Program-made: the position numbers and the translations under genes | Part shown: one piece after another, positions 17,536-25,863 of the stretch | How the letters are laid out: each line of letters begins with the position of its first letter | Numbering within the stretch: position 1 is the first letter of the stretch | Assembly: GCF_004337505.1 (NCBI RefSeq) | Contig: NZ_SJZI01000004.1 | Coordinates: forward strand, 1-64,000 | Direction: 5' to 3' | Length of the DNA: 64,000 nucleotides | Origin: Flaviaestuariibacter flavus | Lineage (GTDB): Bacteria > Bacteroidota > Bacteroidia > Chitinophagales > Chitinophagaceae | Notes under the pieces: generated by a model | What the model saw: the letters and a program-made list of their open reading frames with translations, nothing else | The model's database searches: none | What the model was told of the DNA's origin: nothing

Positions 17536-18750
17536 TTACAGCACGTCAATCTGGTCGCGGAGCAGGTCCTCGAATTCCTGGCGGCGGCGGATCAGGAGCG
17601 GCTTGCCGTTGAGCACCAGCACTTCGGCGGGCTTGAGGCGCGAGTTGAAGTTGGACGACATCTCGAAGCCATAGGCGCCGGCATTGTAAAACACCAGCAG
17701 GTCGCCTTCGCGGATCTCGGGAAGCGTGCGATCCCAGGCGAAGGTGTCGGTTTCGCAGATATGCCCCACTACCGTATAAATACGGGAAGGACCATCGGGG
17801 TTGCTCAGGTTGCCGATGCGGTGGTAGGCCTCATACATCATCGGGCGGATGAGGTGGTTGAAGCCGCTGTTGACGCCCGCGAATACGGTAGCGGTCGTCG
17901 TCTTCACCACGTTGGTCTTTACAATAAAATAGCCGGCCTCGCTGACGATGAACTTGCCGGGCTCAAACCACACTTCCAGGTCCCTGCCGGATTCGGCTTT
18001 AAACTGTGCAAATGCCTCCGCCACCTTTTTGCCGAGTGCCACCACGTCGGTGCGCACATCGTCCTCGTGGTAGGGCACTTTAAAGCCCGACCCGAGATCG
18101 ACGAACTCCAGGTTGGGGAAATGCGCTGTCATTTCAAACATCACTTCGAGGCCGGCCAGGAACACGTTCACATCCTTGATATCGGAACCCGTGTGCATGT
18201 GGAGGCCCTTCACGTTGAGGCCGGTAGTTTTTACCACCCGCTCGATGTGGCGCATCTGGTGTACGGAGATGCCGAACTTGGAATCCACATGACCGGTAGA
18301 AATCTTATAGTTGCCGCCGCCCATGATGTGCGGGTTGATGCGGATGCAGATCGGGTAAGAGCCGCCGTAGCGGTTGCCGAACTGCTCGAGGATCGAAATA
18401 TTGTCAATGTTGAGCGTCACGCCCAGGGCTCGGCCCGCGTCGATCTCGTCAAAGTCAACACAGTTGGGGGTAAACAGGATGCGGTCGGGCGTGAAGCCGG
18501 CCATAAGACCGATGCGCACCTCGTAGATCGACACGCAGTCGAGCCCTGCCCCAAGGCTGTTGATGTATTTAAGAATATTGATATTGGTGAGCGCCTTGCA
18601 GGCGAAGAAAAAACGGGCCTTAATAGCGGAAAAGGCGCCCGAAAGCGTCTCGTACTGCTCCTTGATCTTTTCGGCATGGTACACGTAAAGCGGCGTACCG
18701 AATTCTTGGGCGAGGCTTAGCAGCTGCTCGCGGGAAAGGGATTGGGACAT
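17536..18750 (-). CDS. lysA: diaminopimelate decarboxylase
   Basis: This 404-residue PLP enzyme carries out the last step of lysine synthesis, decarboxylating meso-diaminopimelate. The PLP lysine is Lys52 in FACKALTN. Further fold III decarboxylase motifs are GLHMHTGSDI, GSGFKVPY, EPGKFIVSEAGYF and the C-terminal CETDTFA and NAGAYGFEMSSNFN. Single gene. A TACCTTTGC element lies 6 bases upstream of its ATG. Confidence 0.95.
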   Translation of the reverse strand: MSQSLSREQLLSLAQEFGTPLYVYHAEKIKEQYETLSGAFSAIKARFFFACKALTNINILKYINSLGAGLDCVSIYEVRIGLMAGFTPDRILFTPNCVDFDEIDAGRALGVTLNIDNISILEQFGNRYGGSYPICIRINPHIMGGGNYKISTGHVDSKFGISVHQMRHIERVVKTTGLNVKGLHMHTGSDIKDVNVFLAGLEVMFEMTAHFPNLEFVDLGSGFKVPYHEDDVRTDVVALGKKVAEAFAQFKAESGRDLEVWFEPGKFIVSEAGYFIVKTNVVKTTTATVFAGVNSGFNHLIRPMMYEAYHRIGNLSNPDGPSRIYTVVGHICETDTFAWDRTLPEIREGDLLVFYNAGAYGFEMSSNFNSRLKPAEVLVLNGKPLLIRRRQEFEDLLRDQIDVL

Positions 18751-18756
18751 AAGGAG

Positions 18757-18765
18757 GCAAAGGTA
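18757..18765 (-). promoter_or_regulatory. -7 element next to the lysA start codon
   Basis: TACCTTTGC on the minus strand with only 6 bases between it and the ATG, so transcription would start at or very near the start codon. No clear -33 TTTG. Confidence 0.55.
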
Positions 18766-18828
18766 AAGAAGGGTTTTTCACCGCGAAGAAAAGAAGAAGC
18801 TAAGGGTTTCGCTAAGGTTTACAATTGA

Positions 18829-18853
18829 AAAAGCCCCGCCTGCGGCGGGGCCT
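18829..18853 (-). terminator. terminator of scpB
   Basis: On the minus strand the stem GGCCCCGCC / GGCGGGGCT with a 3-base loop is followed by TTTTTCAATT, about 75 bases past the scpB stop. Confidence 0.8.
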
Positions 18854-18926
18854 CGCAAAAACTTAGCGTATTGCTTATTTGACTTCTTTTCCTGGGCCTC
18901 CAAACAGGAATTCAACTTCTTCACCC

Positions 18927-19952
18927 TTAAGGCGCGTCGGGGGTATCCTTGTCGGACGGTGAATCGTCGTCGGCCAGCGGGTCTTCCTCCTGGCTGGCGG
19001 AACGCGCGCTGTCGCCCGCGCTCTCATCGAGTTCGTCGGGAGTGAATTCAATCTCGTCGGAAGTTTCGCCGATGCGGATTTCTTCCTGTTCTTCCTCGGG
19101 GAAATCGGCTTCACTGAGCTCGGTTTCTTCCTCCATGCCCGGCTCCGCATCGGAGTCGTCATTGCTGTCAGCAGGCTCATCGCCGCCCGCAACGTCGTCT
19201 TCACCTGCTTCTTCCTGGGCCGCTCCGGTCACCTCGCCTGTTTCGGGATCCACCACCCGGCCGTTTACAATGGTCTGCACGGGCCCGGCTTCGGCCGTGG
19301 AGCCGGTCATCCCCTGCTCTTCGATAAGCTCGCCGTCATCGGTCACCAGCAGCCCTGAGGTCTGGAAGTCCTCGGGGTTCACCAGGGTGCCCTGCACTAC
19401 CTGGTCGGCCAGCACTTCCTTGATCTTGGGAAGGTCTTCGGCGGAGTTGATGCCGAAGTAGTCCATGAATCCTTTAGAGGTAGCATATACCAGGGGGTGT
19501 CCCGGCATTTTTTCGTTGCGGCCCGAAATGATGATCAGCTCTTTTTCCAGCAGCTTCTGCACGCTGTAGTCGGACGAGACACCGCGGATGGCCTCGATTT
19601 CGCCCTTGGTAATGGGCTGCTTGTAGGCGATGATGGCCAGGGTTTCCAGTGCGGCGGCCGACAAGCGTTTCAGGAATTTCTCGCCATTGAGCTGGGCCAC
19701 CGTTTTATGAAATTCCTTTTTTGTAAGGAACTGCCAGCCACCGCCGCTCATACGCACCTCGAAGGGGTAGAACTCCGAGCTGTATTTCTCCACGATGCCT
19801 TCGAGGGCCGCCTGCACCTGCTCTTCCAGCACCTTGTCTTCCATGAAGCCGAAGGCCTGGTTGATCAGCTCGGTCAGCTCCGCCGGGGTCAGGGGCTTGT
19901 CGGAAGCGAAAATCAGCGACTCGATATGCGGGATAAGGCTTGAGATTTCCAT
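18927..19952 (-). CDS. scpB: segregation and condensation protein B
   Basis: ScpB binds the ScpA-SMC condensin complex and helps chromosome segregation. Residues 1-190 of this 341-residue protein are a typical pair of winged helices (MEISSLIPHIESLIFASDKP, AALETLAIIAYKQPITKGEI, LIISGRNEKMPGHPLVYATS). The C-terminal 120 residues are a highly acidic, Glu/Asp/Ser-rich tail, much longer than in most ScpB proteins and probably disordered. The start is the ATG at 19952; a 44-residue upstream extension would run through a hairpin and lacks conservation. scpA is not in the window. Confidence 0.92.
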   Translation of the reverse strand: MEISSLIPHIESLIFASDKPLTPAELTELINQAFGFMEDKVLEEQVQAALEGIVEKYSSEFYPFEVRMSGGGWQFLTKKEFHKTVAQLNGEKFLKRLSAAALETLAIIAYKQPITKGEIEAIRGVSSDYSVQKLLEKELIIISGRNEKMPGHPLVYATSKGFMDYFGINSAEDLPKIKEVLADQVVQGTLVNPEDFQTSGLLVTDDGELIEEQGMTGSTAEAGPVQTIVNGRVVDPETGEVTGAAQEEAGEDDVAGGDEPADSNDDSDAEPGMEEETELSEADFPEEEQEEIRIGETSDEIEFTPDELDESAGDSARSASQEEDPLADDDSPSDKDTPDAP

Positions 19953-19962
19953 AGTAACGAAA

Positions 19963-19986
19963 AGCCCGTTTCTGTTGAAACGGGCT
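19963..19986 (-). promoter_or_regulatory. attenuator-like hairpin in the scpB leader
   Basis: Perfect 10-bp stem AGCCCGTTTC / GAAACGGGCT with a 4-base loop, followed in the minus sense by TTTTCG and then the scpB ATG 10 bases on. It could act as a weak terminator or affect ribosome access. Confidence 0.4.
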
Positions 19987-20092
19987 GCTAAAGTAGCTAT
20001 TTTCTGAAAAGTGGGTGTAGGGGCCGCAGGCGGCCTTTGCGCGCCGCGGCGCAACGGCGCTGCAACGCCAACTGGAATCACCATTCCAAAAG

Positions 20093-20116
20093 CAAAGACC
20101 CCGTTTCGGGGCCTTC
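20093..20116 (-). terminator. terminator of atpG
   Basis: On the minus strand the stem AAGGCCCCG / CGGGGTCTT with loop AAA is followed by TTGC. It lies just beyond the post-stop repeats of atpG. Confidence 0.7.
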
Positions 20117-20117
20117 A

Positions 20118-20157
20118 CTTCTATTTTCGATATTCTATATTCCCTGATCGATATTCC
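20118..20157 (-). repeat. post-stop GAATATCGA repeats of atpG
   Basis: In the sense of atpG the TGA is followed by GGAATATCGATCAGGGAATA and TAGAATATCGAAAATAG, closely matching the block after the DUF6263 gene. Confidence 0.75.
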
Positions 20158-21033
20158 TCAGCCCTGGAGCGCCGCTGCACCCGACACGATCTCCGTAAGC
20201 TCGGTGGTGATCGCTGCCTGGCGGGCGCGGTTGTAGGAGATCTTCAGGTTTTTCAGGAGCTCGTTGGCATTCTCCGAAGCCTTGTCCATGGCCGTCATGC
20301 GCGCGCCGTGCTCGGAAGCGTTGGCGTCCAGAACCGCCTTGAACAGCTGGGTGTTGAGGATCTTCGGCATCAGCTCGGCCACCAGTTCTTCTTTATTGGG
20401 GTCGAAGATGAAGTCGGCACGCGTAGCACTGCTGCCTTCTTTCTTCGCCGCTTTCGGGATCGGGAGGAAGGGCTCAGAAACAAAGCGCTGCGTGGCGGCG
20501 TTCTTGAATTCGCTGTAGATGATCTCCACGGCGTCGAACTCGCGGTTCTGGAAAGCCTCAACGGCAGCCTGAGCGGCAGCCTGAACGCCTTCAAAGGAAA
20601 GGTTCAGGAATACATCCTTGAAGCGGTCGCTTACATTGAAACCGTTCTTGGCGAAGTGCTCGTAGCCTTTCTTGCCCATGCTCCAGATGGTCACCTGCTT
20701 ACCGGCGTATTTGTCCTTGATGAGGGCCTTGGTGGCCTTGATCACGTTGGCGTTGTAGGCGCCGGCAAGACCGCGGTCGGAGGTGATGGAGATCAGCAGC
20801 ACGCGCTCCACGGGGCGCTCCTGGGCGAGGGCGTTGCCACCTTCCACCTCGGTATTGCTCACGATGTTGCTCAGCAGCTCCTGCAGCTTGCGGGCATAGG
20901 GACGCATCTGCTGGATGGCGTCCTGGGCGCGGCGCAGCTTGGCGGCGCTCACCATTTTCATGGCCTTCGTGATCTGCTGGGTGCTCTGTACGGATTTGAT
21001 CCGGTTGCGTACTTCTTTAAGTTGACCTGCCAT
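20158..21033 (-). CDS. atpG: ATP synthase F1 gamma subunit
   Basis: This 291-residue central rotor shaft of F1 ATPase couples proton flow to catalysis. The N-terminal helix MAGQLKEVRNRIKSVQSTQQ with ITKAMKMVSAAKLRRAQ and the C-terminal helix with MTAMDKASENANELL and RQAAITTELTEIVSGA are classic. The start is the ATG at 21033; the frame is open further but without homology. Other ATP synthase genes are absent nearby: upstream is a divergent unknown gene and downstream is scpB. Confidence 0.96.
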   Translation of the reverse strand: MAGQLKEVRNRIKSVQSTQQITKAMKMVSAAKLRRAQDAIQQMRPYARKLQELLSNIVSNTEVEGGNALAQERPVERVLLISITSDRGLAGAYNANVIKATKALIKDKYAGKQVTIWSMGKKGYEHFAKNGFNVSDRFKDVFLNLSFEGVQAAAQAAVEAFQNREFDAVEIIYSEFKNAATQRFVSEPFLPIPKAAKKEGSSATRADFIFDPNKEELVAELMPKILNTQLFKAVLDANASEHGARMTAMDKASENANELLKNLKISYNRARQAAITTELTEIVSGAAALQG

Positions 21034-21096
21034 TTGAAGTTGTTGTTTGAAGTTTGTCGTAGCCCGCCCGGGGGCGCTTTGCCACGCAATTCGGGC

Positions 21097-21132
21097 GCAA
21101 AAGTAGGGCAAGAAGGCCGGAATTCCCACAAA
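21097..21132 (-). promoter_or_regulatory. probable atpG promoter
   Basis: Minus-strand TTTG at 21132-21129, a spacer of about 23 bases, and TACTTTTGC at 21105-21097, giving a leader of roughly 60 bases. Confidence 0.5.
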
Positions 21133-21215
21133 AAGGCGCCTTTTTAGCCGTCCTTCCCGGCCCCGACGCAGCGTATCCGCGTTAATACCGATCTTCAAAG
21201 ACAAAAGCTGCACCG

Positions 21216-21923
21216 ATGCCCGCCGCCCCGCAACTATCCATACCACGCCCCTGCGCCGAATCCTGGGAACAGATGACACCCGGCGCCGGCGGGAGGCATT
21301 GCGCCAACTGCCGGAAAACAGTGGTGGACTTTACCGCTATGACCGATGCCGAAGTGCTCCGGTGGTTGAGCGAACAAAGGGGAACCACCTGCGGTCGCTT
21401 CCACCCCGACCAGCTAGGCCGGCCGCTGGTGAAGCCACGCCGCAGCTGGCCGGGCCTGCGCTATTTTTTCACGTTCACACTGCCCGCGCTCCTGCTTTCG
21501 CTGAAAGCCGGCGCTGCTTCCCGGCCGGGAGTCATTCCTGTCGAAGTCTCTCCTGCAAGGCCCTTGCCCGCCGACACGCTCCCGTCACCGTCGCCCCGGA
21601 TCCTGCGCGGCACTGTGCGCAACGAACAGGGCGAACCCATCCCCTTTGCTATCGCCGTGGAAGCAGGCACCAAAAACCAGGTAGTAGCTGACTCCGCGGG
21701 CAACTTCGAGATCAAACTCCAGCTCCGGCCGGAAGTGGCGGTTTGGGCCCAGGGTTACGAGACAGTAAAAGTGGATTGCCCGAAAAGATACCAGGAACGG
21801 AACATCCAATTGCCGCAGGCCGGGTACCTGGGTGAGGTTGTCATTATCGATCTCCCCGCACGCAAAAAAACACGCCGGGAGCTTCGGAAGGAAAAAAAGG
21901 CCGCCCGGAAAGCGGGACTTTGA
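21216..21923 (+). CDS. four-Cys domain membrane protein with carboxypeptidase-regulatory-like domain
   Basis: This 235-residue protein has three parts. Residues 1-75 hold four cysteines at 13, 29, 32 and 59, with the pattern RHCANCRKTVVDFTAMTDAE and CGRF, suggesting a small zinc site. A hydrophobic helix follows (about 81-100, LRYFFTFTLPALLLSL). Residues 125-200 form a beta-sandwich of the CarboxypepD_reg type (GTVRNEQGEPIPFAIAVEAG). The C-terminus is very basic. The protein at 24155 is a paralog with Cys at identical positions. Topology suggests the Cys domain inside and the beta domain outside the inner membrane. Function unknown. Confidence 0.75.
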   Translation: MPAAPQLSIPRPCAESWEQMTPGAGGRHCANCRKTVVDFTAMTDAEVLRWLSEQRGTTCGRFHPDQLGRPLVKPRRSWPGLRYFFTFTLPALLLSLKAGAASRPGVIPVEVSPARPLPADTLPSPSPRILRGTVRNEQGEPIPFAIAVEAGTKNQVVADSAGNFEIKLQLRPEVAVWAQGYETVKVDCPKRYQERNIQLPQAGYLGEVVIIDLPARKKTRRELRKEKKAARKAGL

Positions 21924-21943
21924 TTCCGCCTTCCGAAAAAATA

Positions 21944-21977
21944 AAAACCCACCAAAGCCCTCGGGCCGGTGGGTTTT
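21944..21977. terminator. bidirectional terminator
   Basis: Stem AAAACCCACC / GGTGGGTTTT between the convergent 21216 and 21998 genes. Confidence 0.88.
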
Positions 21978-21997
21978 CTGTTTATTAATTAAAACGT

Positions 21998-23884
21998 TTA
22001 ATGTGATTTCAGCAGGCGAACCGTGCGCTGGCTGTTGCCATCACCTACCACTGCGTGGTAGACACCCGCGGGCAGCCCGGTGACCGGGACAACCGTCGTG
22101 CCTGTCTTCAGGGTTGCGGTCCGGACCGTACGCCCGCCGGCATCCACGAGGCGGAGCATCATCACACGGGTGCGGCGGCCGCCCGCTACGGTCACGTGGA
22201 GCTTGTCCTGCACCGGGTTGGGATAAAAGCGCACCGAGGCATCATCGATCGTAATGGTGGAGACGGCCGTAAGCACCGCAGCGGTGAAGGTGTTGGTAGT
22301 GCAGCTGGCAGGGCCGGCGTCGAGGCGATTAGCCGGCCTGACGGTCCAGGAGTAGTTGCCGGTCGTGGCAGCATCGAACACCAGGAAGGTATCTTTTGTA
22401 AATCCCTGGACACTCCAGCCGCTCGATGGGATTACCTGGTAATAATAGCCAAAGGCATTCGGATCTACATTCCAGCGCAGGGTTTGGCTGCCAGCCGGTA
22501 CCGCGGCGCCACTGGCCGGATAGGCTGCCGGGGTACACACCGGCGTGCCCGAAGGCTCGTTGAGCACCGACAGGCGGAAGGTGGCTGATGAGGAATAGCC
22601 GCCCGCCAGCACGCGCACCAGGTAAGCTTCGCCGGGCACCAGGCTGGTGAGCAGCAGGCGCGAGGAATAGCCATCACCATTTACCAGCGACCGGGCATCG
22701 GAGGGACAGTTGGTGGTAACGAGCTGCAGGGTGCCGCAGCCGCCGCGGTATACCTGGAAAGTTCCGCCGAAGCTGCTGCCGTAGCTGCCGCCGGCGGCCT
22801 CAATCAACTGGCGTGCATTGCCGGCGGTGAAGCGGTACCACACATCGGCCTTGTCGCCAAAGGTGCAGGCCGACGACAGGCCCGTGCCCGGTGTGGCGCC
22901 CATAAAAGAAGTTGACGTGAGCGAGCCCGTGTCGGTAACCGCTACCGCGAGCGCACCGTTGCAGGTGTCGTTCACCGCGATGGCGGGCGTAACGAAGGAC
23001 GCCGGGCGCGTATAGTCGGTGCAGGCAAGGCCCACCGGGCGCACTTCGGCGATGTATTCCGACCCCGGCACGAGACCGGAAAGCGACCCAGAGTACGCAC
23101 TGCCGCCGTTGAAGGTGACCGGGGTGGCATAGGTGGCCACGGTTTCAGGCTCGCTGTGGCGGCGGTAACGCACCTGGTAGGCGGTGGCGCCGGAAATGGT
23201 ATTCCAGCCGATGCTGGCCGTAGTGGGCCCCACATTACTCACCGAAAGCGACGTTCCGCCCTGGCAGCTCGTGTAGATCTCGATATTATCGAGCGCCGCA
23301 GGCGGCTGCGCACCGCGAACGTTGTCGTTTTGCCATTGGAAAACGATGCGCATGGTGGAGCCGGCATAGTCCGACAGGTTGATGAAAGGATAAGCGTATT
23401 TGCGAAACCAGGAGGATTGCCCGGTAAAACCGGCGATCTGGTAGGCGCCCGGCACCATATTGCCCGCGGTGATGGCAACCGAAGGACTAACTACGTAAAT
23501 ATTGAGTGCGTCGGGGTAGAGGTAATTATACATGCCCCAGGGGGTGCGCTCCCCGGCCGAAATGTAATCGAACAGCATCCAGCCGTTGGTGGTGCCGGCA
23601 GGGATGGCAATGTCGCGGTAGAAGTAGCTGATAGAAGCAGACGTTGTGTCGTAGCGGTGCGTGGTGCCGCCGTCGCGCGAAATGTAGATCGCCTTGCTGC
23701 CGCCAAAGCCGGGAGTGGCGCCGGAGCCGACAACCCATTTGTTGGTTTGTGATCCATTTACAATTGTCCAGCCGGTAGCACCGGCTTCGAAGTCGCCGTT
23801 TCCGGCAGCACCGAAGATTTGGGTTTGCGCAGAAAGATTGCTGGCGAGCAGGAGCCCGCCGATAAGCGTACAGATGTTTCTCAT
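21998..23884 (-). CDS. T9SS-secreted protein with fibronectin III domain
   Basis: The 628-residue precursor has a signal peptide (MRNICTLIGGLLLASNLSAQ) and an N-terminal jelly-roll/adhesion region (about 25-210, NGDFEAGATGW). A fibronectin III domain follows (about 211-300, GPTTASIGWNTISGATAYQV), then a pre-peptidase-like beta domain (about 308-445, DTCNGALAVAVTDTGSL), an Ig-like segment, and a T9SS type A sorting domain over the last 80 residues (VRFYPNPVQDKLHV ... GLPAGVYHAVV). It should cross the outer membrane by type IX secretion and be released or attached at the surface. No catalytic motif is seen. Single gene. Confidence 0.9.
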   Translation of the reverse strand: MRNICTLIGGLLLASNLSAQTQIFGAAGNGDFEAGATGWTIVNGSQTNKWVVGSGATPGFGGSKAIYISRDGGTTHRYDTTSASISYFYRDIAIPAGTTNGWMLFDYISAGERTPWGMYNYLYPDALNIYVVSPSVAITAGNMVPGAYQIAGFTGQSSWFRKYAYPFINLSDYAGSTMRIVFQWQNDNVRGAQPPAALDNIEIYTSCQGGTSLSVSNVGPTTASIGWNTISGATAYQVRYRRHSEPETVATYATPVTFNGGSAYSGSLSGLVPGSEYIAEVRPVGLACTDYTRPASFVTPAIAVNDTCNGALAVAVTDTGSLTSTSFMGATPGTGLSSACTFGDKADVWYRFTAGNARQLIEAAGGSYGSSFGGTFQVYRGGCGTLQLVTTNCPSDARSLVNGDGYSSRLLLTSLVPGEAYLVRVLAGGYSSSATFRLSVLNEPSGTPVCTPAAYPASGAAVPAGSQTLRWNVDPNAFGYYYQVIPSSGWSVQGFTKDTFLVFDAATTGNYSWTVRPANRLDAGPASCTTNTFTAAVLTAVSTITIDDASVRFYPNPVQDKLHVTVAGGRRTRVMMLRLVDAGGRTVRTATLKTGTTVVPVTGLPAGVYHAVVGDGNSQRTVRLLKSH

Positions 23885-24154
23885 GGTAAGCGTTAGGGGC
23901 GCGAAACTATGTTTTATTTTTTACATATAAATAAAAAATAACGCGTATTGGTTTCTGTTTGAATCAGGAATGGCGCCTGTAATTCTACAAGTGCCCGCGG
24001 CGCAACCCGGTGATGGCCCCCCGCCCGTCGGGCAGCGTACGCTACGTGTATTACTACGGCGCTCCTGGCGCGGATTGGCGGATGATCCCCGATTCTTTCA
24101 TGCATGGTGCAGCATACTACCGTCGATGCCTGTCTGAATAATAAACCGGGGCAT

Positions 24155-25120
24155 ATGGCGCAACACCTGCACATCGAGATACCCTCCGCCTGCCACGAGC
24201 AGTGGCACGATATGGAAGCGCGCGCAAACGGCCGCTATTGCGGCTCCTGCCGGAAAACCGTCATCGATTTCACCAATAAGACCGACGCCGAGCTGGCCGA
24301 GTATTTCCGTAATTATACGGGTGGCGGCTGCGGGCGTTTTCACAACGACCAGCTGAACCGGGTGCTGACCGTGCCGCGCAGGCCGCTGCCGGGGCTGCGG
24401 TACTTTTTCGCCGTGACGCTGCCGGCATTCCTCTGGTCGCTCAAGAGCGAAGCACAAACCACGCGGCCGGCAACGGAAATCACGGCTGCTCCCTGCCCGA
24501 CCGACCCGGTGCGGCCGGCGCCTAACGCAAAAAGCCCGGTATCCGGCTCCGTCATCGATGCGAATGACTACCCGGTTCCCTTCCTTACCGTTACGGAAAA
24601 AGGAACCCGTAACTCGGTGACCGCCGATGCCAACGGACGCTACACCATCCGGCTGTCCAGGCTTCCGGCGCAGCTTCTGGTCACATCCACCGGCTACCAG
24701 GCAAAGGAGTATCCTGTGGATTCCCTGGCTCCGGCGGAGCTTCCCCGGATCACGCTTCAGCGCAACGCATTTACCGGGAACGAGGAGGTGGTGATCGCCG
24801 GTATGATGATCGCCCGGCGCGTTCCGGCTCCGAGGAAGGCGCCGGAAATGCCTCCGCCTGCGCTTCGCACTTTTCCCAACCCCGTAAGCCCGGTCGAGCT
24901 ACTGAAAGTGACGGGCGAACGGCTGCCCGACGGCACGTATACGCTCCAGCTCTGGAGCCTTTCCGGAGCGCTGCTCCGCGATAAAGAAACCGAGTGGAAG
25001 GAGAAACGACGCAAACCCATGGTGATGGAAAGCGCTGGCCTTGCCGCCGGCACCTACGTACTCCGTGCGGTTCATAATAAAACCGGCAAAACCTTCAGCC
25101 AGCAGGTGGTGCTGCAATAA
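24155..25120 (+). CDS. four-Cys domain membrane protein with CarboxypepD_reg and T9SS-like tail
   Basis: Paralog of the 21216 protein, 321 residues from the ATG at 24155, which lines the cysteines up exactly (13, 29, 32, 59) with the paralog. A signal-like hydrophobic helix (about 78-97, ending SLKSEAQ) is followed by a CarboxypepD_reg beta-sandwich (GSVIDANDYPVPFLTVTEKG). The last 80 residues resemble a T9SS type A sorting domain (RTFPNPVSPVELLKV ... GLAAGTYVLRAV). An export-sorting tail behind a cytoplasmic Cys domain is an odd combination. Function unknown. Confidence 0.75.
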   Translation: MAQHLHIEIPSACHEQWHDMEARANGRYCGSCRKTVIDFTNKTDAELAEYFRNYTGGGCGRFHNDQLNRVLTVPRRPLPGLRYFFAVTLPAFLWSLKSEAQTTRPATEITAAPCPTDPVRPAPNAKSPVSGSVIDANDYPVPFLTVTEKGTRNSVTADANGRYTIRLSRLPAQLLVTSTGYQAKEYPVDSLAPAELPRITLQRNAFTGNEEVVIAGMMIARRVPAPRKAPEMPPPALRTFPNPVSPVELLKVTGERLPDGTYTLQLWSLSGALLRDKETEWKEKRRKPMVMESAGLAAGTYVLRAVHNKTGKTFSQQVVLQ

Positions 25121-25161
25121 ACATCCATAAGCTCTGGCACCTGCATCCAACCGACGCAATT

Positions 25162-25788
25162 ATGAATCTCGGCAACCGGGTCAACATAAGCATAGTCGCA
25201 ACGCTGCTCCTGGCAACCACAACTGTCATTGGCCAGCTACCATCGCTGGGTTCAGCCGTCAAAGCACGCAAGGTTATCCATCTCGGGCACGCCCGCTCCG
25301 GCAACGTGCGTGAAAAGAAAACAGAACCGGAACCGCCCCTATTCACCCTGCCCGAAGACTGCGCGGAGCCGCCCGTGTCTGCGCAGGTGCACATCCGCGC
25401 CGGCCTCCTAGGGAAAAACGACCTCCTGGTCTACATCAATACCACACCCGGTGCAACGCAGCTGGCCATCGCCGTTCGCAAAAGCACTGCCGAAGCCCTC
25501 GGGAGCGATGCCGGCTACAAAGCCATTCTCGATACGATCCGGCACATGCGCAGCGCCGACTACAGCCGCGTGGTGGACGCAGAGCCGGCCAAACCGCGGA
25601 TTGTGCTCGACGGTGTGCCTTACCGCATCGTCACCGAACGGAATGGAAGATGGCAGGAGCGCTATGCCATCAGCCCTTCGCGGGGCAGCCACCCGGTGCT
25701 GCGGGCCGTGCTGGAGGGATGCTTTGCCGCTTACCGCGCCGCCGGCAACCGCATCGGGCTGACGACTTGCGACAGCTTCGGGCTGTAA
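25162..25788 (+). CDS. secreted protein of unknown function
   Basis: This 208-residue protein has an N-terminal hydrophobic segment ending near residue 24 (IVATLLLATTTVIGQ), a Pro/Lys-rich linker, and a domain with LLVYINTTPGATQLAIAV, RSADYSRVVDAEPAKPRIVLDG and a Cys near each end of the last third. It starts 41 bases after the 24155 gene and may be co-transcribed with it. I do not recognise the family. Confidence 0.6.
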   Translation: MNLGNRVNISIVATLLLATTTVIGQLPSLGSAVKARKVIHLGHARSGNVREKKTEPEPPLFTLPEDCAEPPVSAQVHIRAGLLGKNDLLVYINTTPGATQLAIAVRKSTAEALGSDAGYKAILDTIRHMRSADYSRVVDAEPAKPRIVLDGVPYRIVTERNGRWQERYAISPSRGSHPVLRAVLEGCFAAYRAAGNRIGLTTCDSFGL

Positions 25789-25863
25789 GTCCGGCCGATC
25801 TAATGCATTCATCGGCACCAGTGCACCGGCCCTATGTAACCTCCCCCCGGCAAGACGCGTCGA

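Noticed and set aside
18875..19204. Frame overlapping the scpB tail ending in GEEVEFLFGGPGKEVK, possible frameshift
   Set aside because: The end looks gene-like but the rest is a shifted reading of the acidic tail; scpB has a good stop at 18927 followed by a terminator.
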